Assembly: GCA_035490315.1 (NCBI GenBank)
Contig: DATHET010000223.1
Coordinates: 1-64,000 of the forward strand
Length of the DNA stretch: 64,000 bases
Direction of reading: 5' to 3'
From: JADJQU01 sp035490315
GTDB taxonomy: Bacteria; Planctomycetota; UBA1135; GCA-002686595
Below are positions 47,781 to 56,254 of this stretch, one piece after another. The position numbers and the translations under genes are program-made. The notes below the pieces were generated by a model. The model ran no database searches. It saw only the letters and a list, made by a program, of their open reading frames with translations, and was not told where the DNA came from. Positions within the stretch are counted from its first letter, which is position 1. Every line of letters starts with the position of its first letter.

Positions 47781-48068
47781 ATCGTTTCCTTCGCTGACCC
47801 GGCGACTGAAGCCCTGTATCACGGGACTCAGGATCGTCGGACAAGGCGCTTTCCTCGTGACATTCTGAAGACAAGCCTTCGCAAGCTCGACATGCTCGAA
47901 GCGGCCTCAATTCTCGAAGACCTTCGCGTTCCTCCTGGGAATCGGTTGGAGGCTCTCAGGGGAGAACTGCTTGGCCTCCATTCGATTCGGGTCAACGACC
48001 AATGGCGTTTCGTGTTCCGCTGGACTTCCCGAGGGCCGGCCGAGGTCCGATTGATCGACTCTCACTAG
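47781..48068 (+). CDS. higB: HigB/RelE-type toxin, non-standard start
   Basis: 95 residues read from the ATC at 47781. The sequence matches HigB plasmid-maintenance toxins through most of its length: SFADPATEALYHG, RRFPRDILKTSLRKLDML, LEDLRVPPGNRLEALRG, and HSIRVNDQWRFVFRW. HigB is a ribosome-dependent mRNA endonuclease. The frame contains no ATG, GTG or TTG between the stop at 47733-47735 and residue Met38 (47892), so translation must use ATC, ATT (47769) or another rare start, or the gene has lost its start. The body is otherwise uninterrupted. The antitoxin ATG follows 2 bases after the stop. Confidence 0.6.
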   Translation: MVSFADPATEALYHGTQDRRTRRFPRDILKTSLRKLDMLEAASILEDLRVPPGNRLEALRGELLGLHSIRVNDQWRFVFRWTSRGPAEVRLIDSH

Positions 48069-48070
48069 CC

Positions 48071-48358
48071 ATGCTCCCCCGACACCGCATCCCCACGCAT
48101 CCCGGCGAAATCCTGCGGGAAGACTTTCTTCGCCCGCTCGCGATCACACAGGTCGCGTTCGCCGCGCACATCGGAGTCCCGCTTCAGCGCGTCAACGAGA
48201 TCGTTCGCAAGAAACGCGGCGTCACTCCCGAGACGGCATGGCTCCTCGCTGGCGCGCTCGGAACTACGCCGGAGTTCTGGATCAAGCTGCAATCAGCACA
48301 TGATCTGGCTCGGACTCGGCCCGTCCGGCCGATCCGGCGCGTGCGACGCATCGGCTGA
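48071..48358 (+). CDS. higA: HigA-type antitoxin (XRE-like HTH)
   Basis: 95-residue DNA-binding antitoxin of the HigA/VapI group: PTHPGEILREDFLRPL at the start, the helix-turn-helix ITQVAFAAHIGVPLQRVNEIV, then TPETAWLLAGALGTTPEFWIKLQ. It neutralises HigB and represses the operon. The C-terminal tail is unusually Arg/Pro rich (RTRPVRPIRRVRRIG). The start ATG at 48071 is 2 bases after the toxin stop. Confidence 0.88.
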   Translation: MLPRHRIPTHPGEILREDFLRPLAITQVAFAAHIGVPLQRVNEIVRKKRGVTPETAWLLAGALGTTPEFWIKLQSAHDLARTRPVRPIRRVRRIG

Positions 48359-48486
48359 GCCGCGACCGCCCGCGCGCCGCTAACCCAGATCGAACAGCGT
48401 CGCCTCCCCGCCCGCGATAGGATCCGGCCTCCCCACGAGCGACGTCCCCCCCGTCGCGCGCTCGTTCGTCCCACCGAGAGGAGCCG

Positions 48487-50277
48487 ATGACTGTTCTATC
48501 GATCGCGTGTCTTGCACTGGCGTCGTTCGTCTCGCCCCCGCCTCAAGATGCAGTCCCCGCTCGCGAACCGGAGCTGCTCGACAACGCTGCGCTCAACGCG
48601 CGCCTCGCGGCGATTGCCAAGGCTCATCCCGAATGCGCGACGCTGCTGCCGATCGGTTTCTCGCGCTCGCATGCCGAGATCGACGTGCTGCGGCTCGCGA
48701 ATGGCGAGCCCGCGAAAGCCCAGCCCGCGATTCTCGTCGTCGCCAACATCGACGGGCCGCAAGCCTTCTCCTCCGCCGTCGCGCTGAGCCATGCCCAGGC
48801 CTTCGCCGACGGTTTCGCGAGCGACGAGCGCATCAAGAAGTTCCTCTCGAACACCACGCTGTACATCCTCCCGCGCGCCAACCCCGACGCGGCGGCTACG
48901 CGATTCGCCAAGCCGCTCTTCGAGCTGGAAGCGACCGGCACCGGCGTCGATGACGATCGCGATCGGCGCGATGGCGAGGATCCGCCGAGCGATGTCGACA
49001 ACGACGGCGTGATCGCGTGGATGCGATGGAAGGATCCCGAGGGCGAGTGGGTTCCCGATCCGGCCGATCCGCGGGCGATGGTGAAGGCGGACGCGAAAAA
49101 AGGGCAGCGGGGCGAGTACAAGCTCGCGCTCGAGGGTCGCGACCTCGATCACGACGAGAGCGCGAGCGAGGATTCGCCGCACGACGCGATCGTCAACCAG
49201 AATTTTCCGCACGAGTGGCAGGAGCACGGCGCGCACGCGGGACGCTTTCCGATGGACGAGCCGGAGGCGCGCGCGATCGCGGAATTCATGCTGCTGCACA
49301 AGGACATCGCGCTGGTCGTCACGTACGGCACGCTCGACACACTGGTCGAGAAGGCGAAGTCCGTCGGCGACAGCGCGCCGCCGGTGAAGCGCATTCCGCC
49401 GGCGGGCTGGCTCGAATCAGATGCGAATCTGCTCGGCGAGCTCTCGAAGCGCTACGGCGAGATCACTTCGAACAAGACCAAGGGGCGCGGGGTCGAGGGA
49501 GGCTCGTTCCAGGCCTGGGCGTATCAGCATCGCGGGTTGTGGAGCCTCGCGATTCCGCTGTGGGACATGCCGACGGAAGTCAAAAAGAAAGAGGGCGAGG
49601 CCGCGGGCGGGGACAAACCGGAGGGTGACAAGCCGCCGGAGAAACCGGAGGCCGCCGAGGGCGCGAAGGCGGACGCAAAGGATGCGGCCAAGACGCCGGG
49701 CAAGGGTGAGAAGGGCGCCGCCAAAGAGGACAAGCCCAACGAGGATGTGCAGCGCCTCAAGTGGATGGATTCGGCGGGCGAGACCGCGCGCTTCCTGCCC
49801 TGGAAGGCGTTCACGCATCCCGAGCTTGGAGCGGTCGAGATCGGAGGCTTCGCGCCTTTTTCGCGCATCGAGCCGCCGAAAGCCGAGTGGCCGGTGATCG
49901 CGAAGAAGGAGCTCGACTTCCTGCTGACGCTCGCGGTCGATCTGCCGCACGTCACGATTCCGGAGCTCAGCGCGAAGCGACTTTCGCCGGCGCTGATCGA
50001 GATCAAGGCGGCGGTGGTCAATGACGGGCTGCTTCCCGTGGCGAACAAGGCTGCGCAGCGCGCGGAAGCCTCGCGGCCGCTGCGCGTGCGACTGGTCCTG
50101 CCCGAGGCGGCGAAGATCGTCGGCGGCGCTCCGCAGATCTTGATCCGCGATCTCGGTGGCAAGTCGCGCAAGGAGTTGCGCTGGCTGGTGCTCTGCGATC
50201 AACCGACGCAGATCGGGCTCGAGATCGACAGCGACAATGCAGGCCTGGCGAACGCCGTGACGGAGGTGAAGAAGTGA
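48487..50277 (+). CDS. M14-like carboxypeptidase paralogue lacking catalytic residues
   Basis: 596-residue exported protein with the layout of the M14 peptidase encoded next (50274-52067), but the zinc and catalytic sites are changed. By alignment the HxxE motif is replaced by D89-G-P-Q92, the third zinc His by Tyr280 (VVTYGTL for SFHNAGG) and the catalytic Glu by Pro357 (LAIPLW for FTNELW). A Lys/Pro/Glu/Ala-rich insertion (about 370-420) is absent from the partner. It keeps the D/N-rich DDDRDRRDGEDPPSDVDNDG loop. It is probably a non-enzymatic pseudopeptidase, perhaps a binding or regulatory partner (inference). Its stop overlaps the next GTG (GTGA), so both are co-translated. Confidence 0.72.
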   Translation: MTVLSIACLALASFVSPPPQDAVPAREPELLDNAALNARLAAIAKAHPECATLLPIGFSRSHAEIDVLRLANGEPAKAQPAILVVANIDGPQAFSSAVALSHAQAFADGFASDERIKKFLSNTTLYILPRANPDAAATRFAKPLFELEATGTGVDDDRDRRDGEDPPSDVDNDGVIAWMRWKDPEGEWVPDPADPRAMVKADAKKGQRGEYKLALEGRDLDHDESASEDSPHDAIVNQNFPHEWQEHGAHAGRFPMDEPEARAIAEFMLLHKDIALVVTYGTLDTLVEKAKSVGDSAPPVKRIPPAGWLESDANLLGELSKRYGEITSNKTKGRGVEGGSFQAWAYQHRGLWSLAIPLWDMPTEVKKKEGEAAGGDKPEGDKPPEKPEAAEGAKADAKDAAKTPGKGEKGAAKEDKPNEDVQRLKWMDSAGETARFLPWKAFTHPELGAVEIGGFAPFSRIEPPKAEWPVIAKKELDFLLTLAVDLPHVTIPELSAKRLSPALIEIKAAVVNDGLLPVANKAAQRAEASRPLRVRLVLPEAAKIVGGAPQILIRDLGGKSRKELRWLVLCDQPTQIGLEIDSDNAGLANAVTEVKK

Positions 50278-52067
50278 TCCTGTCCATCCTTGCCTTGACG
50301 CTTTTCCTGCAGACTCCGGCTGCTCCCCCGCCCGCGCCCGCCGCGCAGGCGCCGAAAGCTCTTCCCGAGGGCGGTTTCCCAGGCCTGCCCGCGAACCACA
50401 CGCCCAAGGTCGAGATCGCGTGGAATCGGCTGTACGACACCGACCATCTGTACGAGCACTTCGATCGCCTGGCTGCGGCGTTTCCGGGGTTCATGCGCAA
50501 GGAAGTGATCGGTCACTCGACCGAGAACCGCGAGATGCGCGTGTATGTCCTGACCAACGCAGCGAGCGGCGCGGACACGACCAAGCCCGCGATGTGGATC
50601 GACGCGAACGTGCACGGCAACGAGGTGCAGGGCGGCGAAGCGGTGCTCTACACGGCCTGGTATCTACTCGAAAACTACGCCAACAATCCGCGCGTCCACG
50701 AGCTCGTCGATCAGCGCACCTTCTATCTGCTGCCGACGGTCAATCCGGACAGCCGCGCGGCCTGGTTCCGCGATCCGAACGACGCGAGCTCGAGCCGCAC
50801 CGGCCGTCAACCCTTCGACGACGACGGCGACGGACGCTTCGACGAGGACCCCTCGGACGATCTCGACGGCGACGGCAATATCGTGCAGATGCGCAAGTAC
50901 ATGCCCGGCGAGGGCACGCTGCGACTCGATCCCGATGATCCGCGCTTGATGCAACCGGTGCCGCCCAACGACAAGGGCATCAAGGGCGATTGGGTCATGG
51001 TCGGCGAGGAGGGAACCGACGACGACGGCGACGGGCGCATCAACGAGGACGACGTCGGCGGTTACGACATGAATCGCTCCGACCCTTCGATGTGGATGCC
51101 GGAGCACGTGCAGGGCGGCGCGGGGCCGTATCCCTTGTACTGGCCGGAGACGCGCTCGATCGCGGAGTTCCTGCTCGCGCGGCCCAATCTCGCGGCGCTT
51201 CAGTCGTTCCACAACGCGGGCGGCATGATCCTGCGCGGTCCGGGAGCGGAAGCCTTCGGCGAGTATCCGCGCGACGATCTGCGCGTGTTCGACGAGATCG
51301 GCCGCGATGGCGAGCGCATGCTGCCCTTCTATCGCTACATGATCATCTGGAAGGATCTGTACTCGGTCTTCGGCGGCTTCGCGACCTGGGGCTACGAAGG
51401 TCTCGGCGTGATCTCGTTCACCAACGAGCTTTGGAACAGCGATCAGCAATATCCCGATTCCTCGAAGGCCGCGATCGTGCCCGATGGCCGCAAGGGCGAT
51501 CACTTCTTCAACGACGCCTTGATGATGGGCTCGGGCTTCGTCGACTGGCACCCGTTCAACCACCCGCTCTACGGCCCGGTCGAGATCGGCGGGTTCAAGA
51601 AGGACGTGGGCCGCGTGCCGCCGACTTTCCTGATCGAGGAGATGGTGCACCGCAACGCGCTCTTCTGCTTGAAGCACGCCGAGGCCATGCCGATCGTGCG
51701 CATCGCGAAGTCCAGCGTGTCGGATCTCGGCGGCGGAGTGCGCGCGGTCGACGTGGTGTTCGAGAACACCCGCGCCATCCCGACTCGCACGGCGCGGGCC
51801 ATGGGCTCGAAGATCGGCAAGCCCGATCTGTTCACGCTCGAGGGCACGGGCCTCGAGGTGCTCGCCGGCGGATTCAGCAACGATCGCTTCCGCCCCGAGC
51901 GCCTCGACCTGGCCGAGCGCGAGCCGGCACGGCTGCTTTCGGAGCGCGGCATCCAAGGACGTTCCGAGGTCCGCGTGCGCTGGTTCGTGCGCGGCTCGGG
52001 CAGCGCGAAAGTTGTCTGGGAAGGCGAGAAAGCGCGCGCGGTTTCGGCCCAGGTCGAAGTTCGCTGA
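50274..52067 (+). CDS. Exported M14-family zinc carboxypeptidase
   Basis: 597-residue exported metallopeptidase. Zinc ligands are His114 and Glu117 (NVHGNEVQGGE) and His313 (SFHNAGG); the catalytic Glu is Glu385 in SFTNELW. An acidic Asp/Asn-rich loop of about 60 residues (DDDGDGRFDEDPSDDLDGDG) resembles Ca-binding repeats and may hold calcium. Starts at a GTG overlapping the stop of the dead paralogue. The C-terminal domain (about 490-597) is a beta-rich module of the kind often found after M14 domains. It would cut C-terminal residues from peptides outside the cytoplasm. Confidence 0.88.
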   Translation: MILSILALTLFLQTPAAPPPAPAAQAPKALPEGGFPGLPANHTPKVEIAWNRLYDTDHLYEHFDRLAAAFPGFMRKEVIGHSTENREMRVYVLTNAASGADTTKPAMWIDANVHGNEVQGGEAVLYTAWYLLENYANNPRVHELVDQRTFYLLPTVNPDSRAAWFRDPNDASSSRTGRQPFDDDGDGRFDEDPSDDLDGDGNIVQMRKYMPGEGTLRLDPDDPRLMQPVPPNDKGIKGDWVMVGEEGTDDDGDGRINEDDVGGYDMNRSDPSMWMPEHVQGGAGPYPLYWPETRSIAEFLLARPNLAALQSFHNAGGMILRGPGAEAFGEYPRDDLRVFDEIGRDGERMLPFYRYMIIWKDLYSVFGGFATWGYEGLGVISFTNELWNSDQQYPDSSKAAIVPDGRKGDHFFNDALMMGSGFVDWHPFNHPLYGPVEIGGFKKDVGRVPPTFLIEEMVHRNALFCLKHAEAMPIVRIAKSSVSDLGGGVRAVDVVFENTRAIPTRTARAMGSKIGKPDLFTLEGTGLEVLAGGFSNDRFRPERLDLAEREPARLLSERGIQGRSEVRVRWFVRGSGSAKVVWEGEKARAVSAQVEVR

Positions 52068-52383
52068 GCGCGGGACGCGCGGGGCTGGTGCGACGCGCGC
52101 TCCGCACCGAAGAGTCTTCGTAAGTAGATTCGTGCTAAATACTTACGCCGGCCACCTCGGAAGACGCGCGCCTGCCGAAGCGCGCCCAGGATTCCAATCT
52201 TCACGCGGAACCTGGGCCCGCGCTTACACCACGCCGCGCGGTGCTCGGATATCCTTCGAACTTGTCCCACCGCTCCCGGACCCACCCCCGGGACTCAGGA
52301 CCGGCCCGAATCTTTCGTGCCGGAAGCGTGGATGAAACCAGAACGCGCCCGTTTCCGGCGCGTGCACTAAGGAAAGCCCCTTT
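52068..52383. other. 316-base intergenic region before the secreted lamin-tail-like gene
   Basis: Contains an AT-rich 8-bp inverted repeat, CGTAAGTA (52119-52126) with TACTTACG (52140-52147), 13 bases apart; it may be a transcript end for the M14 gene or an operator. A second GC-rich hairpin (about 52278-52295) and the Shine-Dalgarno AAGGAAAG before the ATG at 52384 complete what I can see. No reading frame with protein features. Confidence 0.4.
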
Positions 52384-53502
52384 ATGAAGTCGTCCCTGAA
52401 GCTCTTGGGAGCAGCGGCCATCGTGGCCCTGACTTCCAGCACTGCCCATGCCCAGCTGATCATCTCTGAAATCGTCGATGGCACGCTCGCCGGTGGCCAA
52501 CCGAAGTTCATCGAGATCTCGAACACCAGCGGCTCCCCGATCGACATGTCGCTGTACAAGCTCGTCCACTACAACAACGGCTCGATGACCCCCGGCGGCA
52601 ACATCGCCTTGACCCCCGGCGGCATGCTGCCCGCGGGCGCGTCCTGGGTCGTCGCCTACGGCGCGGTGCCGAACACGCAGTTCGCCACGGTCTACGGGCA
52701 CGCCGCGGACCAGGAAGTCACCTACGGCGGCCACAACGGCGACGACGCGATCGCCCTCGAGCTCGCCATCGGCGGGATCGTCGACGTGTACGGCACGATC
52801 GGCTGCGACCCGATCACCACCCCAGGCTCCTGCGGCGTACCTCCGATCATCTCGGCTTGCGGCGCATCGCCGCTGTGGGACTACGAGGACGGTTACGTGT
52901 ACCGCTGCGGCGTCACCGCGAGCGCTACGTTCGTCCCGAGCGACTGGGTGATCGGCGGCTCGGACTCGCTGGAAGACTGCGTCGGCGGCGATCCGGCCCG
53001 CATCGTCCTGCTGCAGTCCCTGACCACCCCGGGCACCAAGCAAGGCTGCAACGCGGTTCCGACCGTCTACTGCACCGCGAAGATCAACTCCCTCGGCTGC
53101 ACGCCGACGGTCGCCTTCGTGGGTGCCTCGAGCGCGACCGCCGGCTCGGGATTCACGATCACGGGCAGCCAGGTGCTCAACAACAAGCCTGGCCTGCTGA
53201 TCTACTCCAACACCGGGCAAGCGGCCGTGCCGTTCCTGGGCGGACTCCGCTGCATGAACGGCCCGGTCCGTCGCTCGAGCGCGCTCAACTCAGGCGGCAA
53301 TCCTCCGCCGAACGACTGCTCGGGCGTGTACTCGATCGACATGAACGCTTTCGCGGTCGGCGCGCTCGGCGGGATTCCCGCCGGCTACCTGACGGTCGCG
53401 GGCACCGTGGTCGACGCCCAGTTCTGGGGTCGCGACAACGGGTTCCCCCCGCCGAACAACGCGACCCTGTCCGACGCGTTGGAATTCACCGTCGGGCCGT
53501 GA
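52384..53502 (+). CDS. Secreted lamin-tail-like protein with shared C-terminal domain
   Basis: 372-residue secreted protein. A signal peptide is cut after AHAQ (residue 24). Residues about 25-200 form a lamin-tail-domain-like beta fold (IISEIVDGTLAGGQPKFIEI, SGSPIDMSLYKLVHY, GASWVVAYG, DVYGTIGCDP), a module common in secreted bacterial proteins. From VYCTAKINSLGCTPT onward the last 145 residues repeat the C-terminal domain of the protein at 23800-24876 (123 of 145 positions identical by hand count). AAGGAAAG lies 8 bases before the ATG. Export and a sorting role for the C-terminal domain are inferred from this sharing; the partner machinery is not in the window. Confidence 0.75.
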   Translation: MKSSLKLLGAAAIVALTSSTAHAQLIISEIVDGTLAGGQPKFIEISNTSGSPIDMSLYKLVHYNNGSMTPGGNIALTPGGMLPAGASWVVAYGAVPNTQFATVYGHAADQEVTYGGHNGDDAIALELAIGGIVDVYGTIGCDPITTPGSCGVPPIISACGASPLWDYEDGYVYRCGVTASATFVPSDWVIGGSDSLEDCVGGDPARIVLLQSLTTPGTKQGCNAVPTVYCTAKINSLGCTPTVAFVGASSATAGSGFTITGSQVLNNKPGLLIYSNTGQAAVPFLGGLRCMNGPVRRSSALNSGGNPPPNDCSGVYSIDMNAFAVGALGGIPAGYLTVAGTVVDAQFWGRDNGFPPPNNATLSDALEFTVGP

Positions 53503-53529
53503 TCGCGCGAGTCCGATAGCACTGGCCTG

Positions 53530-53572
53530 AAAAAAGCCGGCCCTGCCCGCGCGTGAGCGTTGGCGGGGTCGG
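53530..53572. terminator. Hairpin terminator between convergent genes
   Basis: 11-bp stem (53537-53547 with 53562-53572) with two G-U pairs when read on the plus strand. It is flanked by AAAAAA on the left, which becomes TTTTTT after the stem on the minus strand. It sits 34 bases after the plus gene ending at 53502 and about 170 bases past the minus gene ending at 53740, so it may terminate transcripts from both directions. Confidence 0.6.
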
Positions 53573-53590
53573 TCTCGTTCCAGCCCGAAA

Positions 53591-53735
53591 CTGCCCCGCA
53601 TGATTGTGCTTTGAACGGCAGAAGGCCCGCGCTCGCATCGACTTGCGGCCATTCCGAGCGGCCTGCCCTCGCCCCAGACGCAAACCGAGAGGACTCCCGG
53701 ACTTGCGCGGGTCGATGCACAGCGATGCGGGGCAG
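53591..53735 (-). ncRNA. Candidate structured RNA or 3' UTR element
   Basis: A closing stem of 11 bp pairs 53591-53601 with 53725-53735 perfectly. Inside, 53635-53642 pairs perfectly with 53711-53718 (8 bp), and 53679-53690 pairs with 53695-53707 as a hairpin. One of its pairs is a G-U wobble only on the minus strand (A-C on the plus), which slightly favours the minus orientation. On that strand the element begins 5 bases after the stop of the cobalamin adenosyltransferase gene and ends near a terminator with TTTTTT (53535-53530). No match to 6S, SRP, tmRNA, RNase P RNA or the cobalamin riboswitch box is visible. Confidence 0.35.
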
Positions 53736-53739
53736 TCTC

Positions 53740-54324
53740 TCAGGGTTGCTGGGAGAGGCCGGGCGTCCAGAGGATGTCGAGCGCGCCCTGGTCGTTCGCG
53801 GCCCGCGCGAGGACGAAGAGCAGGTCCGAGAGGCGGTTCAGGTAGTGCACCACCTCCGGGTTGACGCGCGCGGCCTCGTCGGGGGTCGCCGCGAGCTCCG
53901 TGACCAGGCGCTCGGCGCGGCGGCAGACGGTCCGCCCGAAGTGCAACCAGGCGGCCCCGGGCTTGCCTCCGGGCAGGATGAAGGAATTCAGCGGCTTCAG
54001 GTGCTCGTTGTAGCGATCGATCCACTGCTCGAGCCGCGTGGTGTACTCCGGGCGGATCCGCAGGCGCTCGCCGGCCTGGCCGGGCACGCAGAGGTCGGCG
54101 CCGACGTCGAAGAGGTCGTTCTGGATCGCGCGCAGCTCGGTTTGCATCGCCTGGGGCAAGGGCTCGCCGGTGTGGGCCAGGGCGAGGCCGAGGACGCTGT
54201 TGAGCTCGTCGACCGTGCCGTAGGCCGCGATGCGCAGGTGGTGCTTGGGGAGCCGGATCCCGTCGCCGAGCCCCGTGCTCCCGTCATCGCCCGTGCGTGT
54301 GTAGATGCGATTGAGTCGAACCAT
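53740..54324 (-). CDS. Cob(I)alamin adenosyltransferase, PduO type
   Basis: 194-residue enzyme that makes adenosylcobalamin from cob(I)alamin and ATP. Signature TRTGDDGSTGLGDG (residues 9-22), then IAAYGTVDELNSVLG, the LPGGKPGAAWLHFGRTVCRRAER block and the C-terminal LNRLSDLLFVLARAAN. It is full length. The AdoCbl made would serve B12-dependent mutases or eliminases elsewhere; MetH in this window uses methylcobalamin. The TrmJ-like gene ends 21 bases before its start, so they are probably co-transcribed. A possible structured RNA follows its stop codon. Confidence 0.94.
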   Translation of the reverse strand: MVRLNRIYTRTGDDGSTGLGDGIRLPKHHLRIAAYGTVDELNSVLGLALAHTGEPLPQAMQTELRAIQNDLFDVGADLCVPGQAGERLRIRPEYTTRLEQWIDRYNEHLKPLNSFILPGGKPGAAWLHFGRTVCRRAERLVTELAATPDEAARVNPEVVHYLNRLSDLLFVLARAANDQGALDILWTPGLSQQP

Positions 54325-54345
54325 GTGCGTGCCTCGTGATGGCGA

Positions 54346-55158
54346 TCAGCTCGCCGGATCTGGGTCGTCGCCCGCGGCCCTGGCCCGATGGGCGCCGAGC
54401 GCGCGGCGGCGGCGGGCATCGCGCTCGGTCGGGGCCACGCCCAGCTCGCTCGGAGTGCGATCGCCGTCGATCGCCTGCAGGATCTTGTGCCAGGCGCGAG
54501 CGTCGCGGCTCTCGATCGGCGCGCGGGTGAAGACGCGCTCGATCGAGGCCTGGATGTCGCGCGCGGCTTCCTCGCTCTGGGCGACGCGGCCGAGCACGTC
54601 CTTGAGCCGCGCCTTCAGGAACTCGGCCGACTCGCGCTGCGCGAGCACCGGACCCTTTTCCTTGATGTGCACGCCCTTTCCCTGGAACAGCGTGTAGAGC
54701 ACCAGCCCGACCGCGAGGGCGAGGTTGAGCGAGGTGTGCTCTTCCGCGGTCGGCAGGGAGCACAATTCTCCGATCAGGTCGGTCTCCTCGACCGACAGGC
54801 CGTTCTCCTCCGAGCCGAAGACCAGGGCCACGCGCTGCTCGGGGTCGGCGCAGATCTCGCTCCACTCGGCCGAAACCGCGCGCCAGTCCTTGCGCTTGCG
54901 CTGACCGCGGGCGCGGGCGGTGAATCCGACGGAGCGCGTGGTGCCCTCGAGGGCTTCCGCCAGCGTGTCGACGATGCGGATCCGATCGCGCAGGTCGTGG
55001 ACGCCGTGGGACATCTGCACGAATTCCGGGTGCACGAGCATCGAGGCCTTCTGCGGCGCGACCAGCAGCAATTCGTCGGCTCCGAAGTTCGCGCAGGCGC
55101 GCATCACCGAGCCGACGTTGCGCGGTCCGAGCGTGCGGACCAGGACGATCCGCTTCAC
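54346..55158 (-). CDS. TrmJ-type tRNA ribose methyltransferase (SPOUT)
   Basis: 270-residue SpoU-class methyltransferase. KRIVLVRTLGPRNVGSVMRAC at the N-terminus, VFGSEENGLS (trefoil-knot SAM site) and LNLALAVGLVLYTLF are typical of TrmJ, which 2'-O-methylates C/U32 in several tRNAs. The last 90 residues are a helical, Arg-rich extension of the kind found in TrmJ. I use the GTG at 55158, which begins 9 residues before the conserved LGPRNVGS; the ATG at 55200 would add 14 residues without features. Which nucleotide is modified is not certain. Confidence 0.85.
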   Translation of the reverse strand: MKRIVLVRTLGPRNVGSVMRACANFGADELLLVAPQKASMLVHPEFVQMSHGVHDLRDRIRIVDTLAEALEGTTRSVGFTARARGQRKRKDWRAVSAEWSEICADPEQRVALVFGSEENGLSVEETDLIGELCSLPTAEEHTSLNLALAVGLVLYTLFQGKGVHIKEKGPVLAQRESAEFLKARLKDVLGRVAQSEEAARDIQASIERVFTRAPIESRDARAWHKILQAIDGDRTPSELGVAPTERDARRRRALGAHRARAAGDDPDPAS

Positions 55159-55237
55159 TGCGCCGCCCGTGCTTCGAGAGAGCCCGATGGCAGGGCGCAC
55201 CGGGCGGTTTCGCTGGACACTTGCATCGATCGCAATT

Positions 55238-56254
55238 CTACGAGCGCGCGGGCGCGCGCAGCGAAGCCAGCTGGGCCGGGTCGGGATTGCCGCCGGAGAC
55301 CGTGACCGCGACGCGCAGCGGATTCGCGCGACTGCGGCCGGCGAGAAGGCGCGGCGGCAGCTTCCTCGAGCGCACGGCGGCGAAGGCGGCGGCGCCCGCG
55401 GGCTCGACCACCAGGTCGGCCTTGGTGACCAGCTCGCGCTGGGCCGCGAAGATTTCCTCGTCGGAAAGCAAGACGGTCCCGTCGAGGAAGGCGAGACAGA
55501 TCTCGGTGTTGACCGCGCCAGCGTAGGGCGGGCAGAGCCCCTGGACCTCGGTCGGCATCTCGCGCAGGAACACGGGTTTTCCTTCGGCCATGGCGCGGGT
55601 CAAGGTCGGCGCGCCCTCGGGCTCGACGCCGAGCACCTGAACGGCGTTCCCCAGGCGCTGGCGCAGGGCGAGCACGGTTCCCGCGACCAGTCCGCCGCCG
55701 CCGACGCAGACGCAGACGACTTCGACCTCGGGCCAGTCCAGGGCGATCTCCCAGCCGACCGTTCCAGCGCCTTGGAGCGTGCGCTCCGCGTCGTAGGGAT
55801 GGACCAGGGTGGCGCCGGATTTCACGCGCTCCGCGAGCAGCACCTCGCAGTCGTCGCGGTCCTTTCCGAGCACGACTTCCGCGCCGAATTCGCGGCAAGC
55901 CTCGATCTTGTTGGGATAGGAATTCGCCGGCATGACGACGCAGGCTCGGACTCCGGCTTTCTGCGCTGCCCAGGACAGCGCCTTCCCGTGGTTGCCCGAG
56001 CTGACGGTCACGACACCCGCGGCGCGCTCGGCGGCGCTGAGCTGAGCGATCTGGTTCCAGGCGCCGCGCGCCTTGAAGGAGCCCGTGAGCTGCTGGCACT
56101 CCAGCTTGAGCCTCAGTTCCACGCGATCGTCGCCGCTGTCGAACGCCACGAGCGGGGTGCGCAGGGCCACGCCGGCGAGGCGCGAGGCAGCTTCGGAGAT
56201 CTGCGGCCAGCGCGCGTCGCGAGCGTCCGCTTTGGTTCGAGTCGCGGTGTCCAT
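55238..56254 (-). CDS. PLP-dependent threonine/serine dehydratase-like enzyme
   Basis: 338-residue fold-type II PLP enzyme. The PLP lysine is Lys61 in LTGSFKARG; SSGNHGKAL binds the substrate carboxylate, and GGGGLVAGTVLA binds the phosphate. It lacks the C-terminal ACT regulatory domain of biosynthetic IlvA and resembles catabolic threonine dehydratase or serine racemase (about 320 residues). It would convert threonine to 2-oxobutanoate or serine to pyruvate. Divergent from the arginine decarboxylase gene, 141 bases away. Confidence 0.88.
   Translation of the reverse strand: MDTATRTKADARDARWPQISEAASRLAGVALRTPLVAFDSGDDRVELRLKLECQQLTGSFKARGAWNQIAQLSAAERAAGVVTVSSGNHGKALSWAAQKAGVRACVVMPANSYPNKIEACREFGAEVVLGKDRDDCEVLLAERVKSGATLVHPYDAERTLQGAGTVGWEIALDWPEVEVVCVCVGGGGLVAGTVLALRQRLGNAVQVLGVEPEGAPTLTRAMAEGKPVFLREMPTEVQGLCPPYAGAVNTEICLAFLDGTVLLSDEEIFAAQRELVTKADLVVEPAGAAAFAAVRSRKLPPRLLAGRSRANPLRVAVTVSGGNPDPAQLASLRAPARS

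Noticed and set aside
47761..47868. Small frame starting at ATG 47761 (to a stop at 47866-47868)
   Set aside because: It is out of frame with the clear HigB sequence and has no resemblance to a protein family.
53591..53735. Cobalamin riboswitch for the adenosyltransferase
   Set aside because: The element is downstream of the gene, not in its leader, and no B12 box (GCCACTG-like) is visible.
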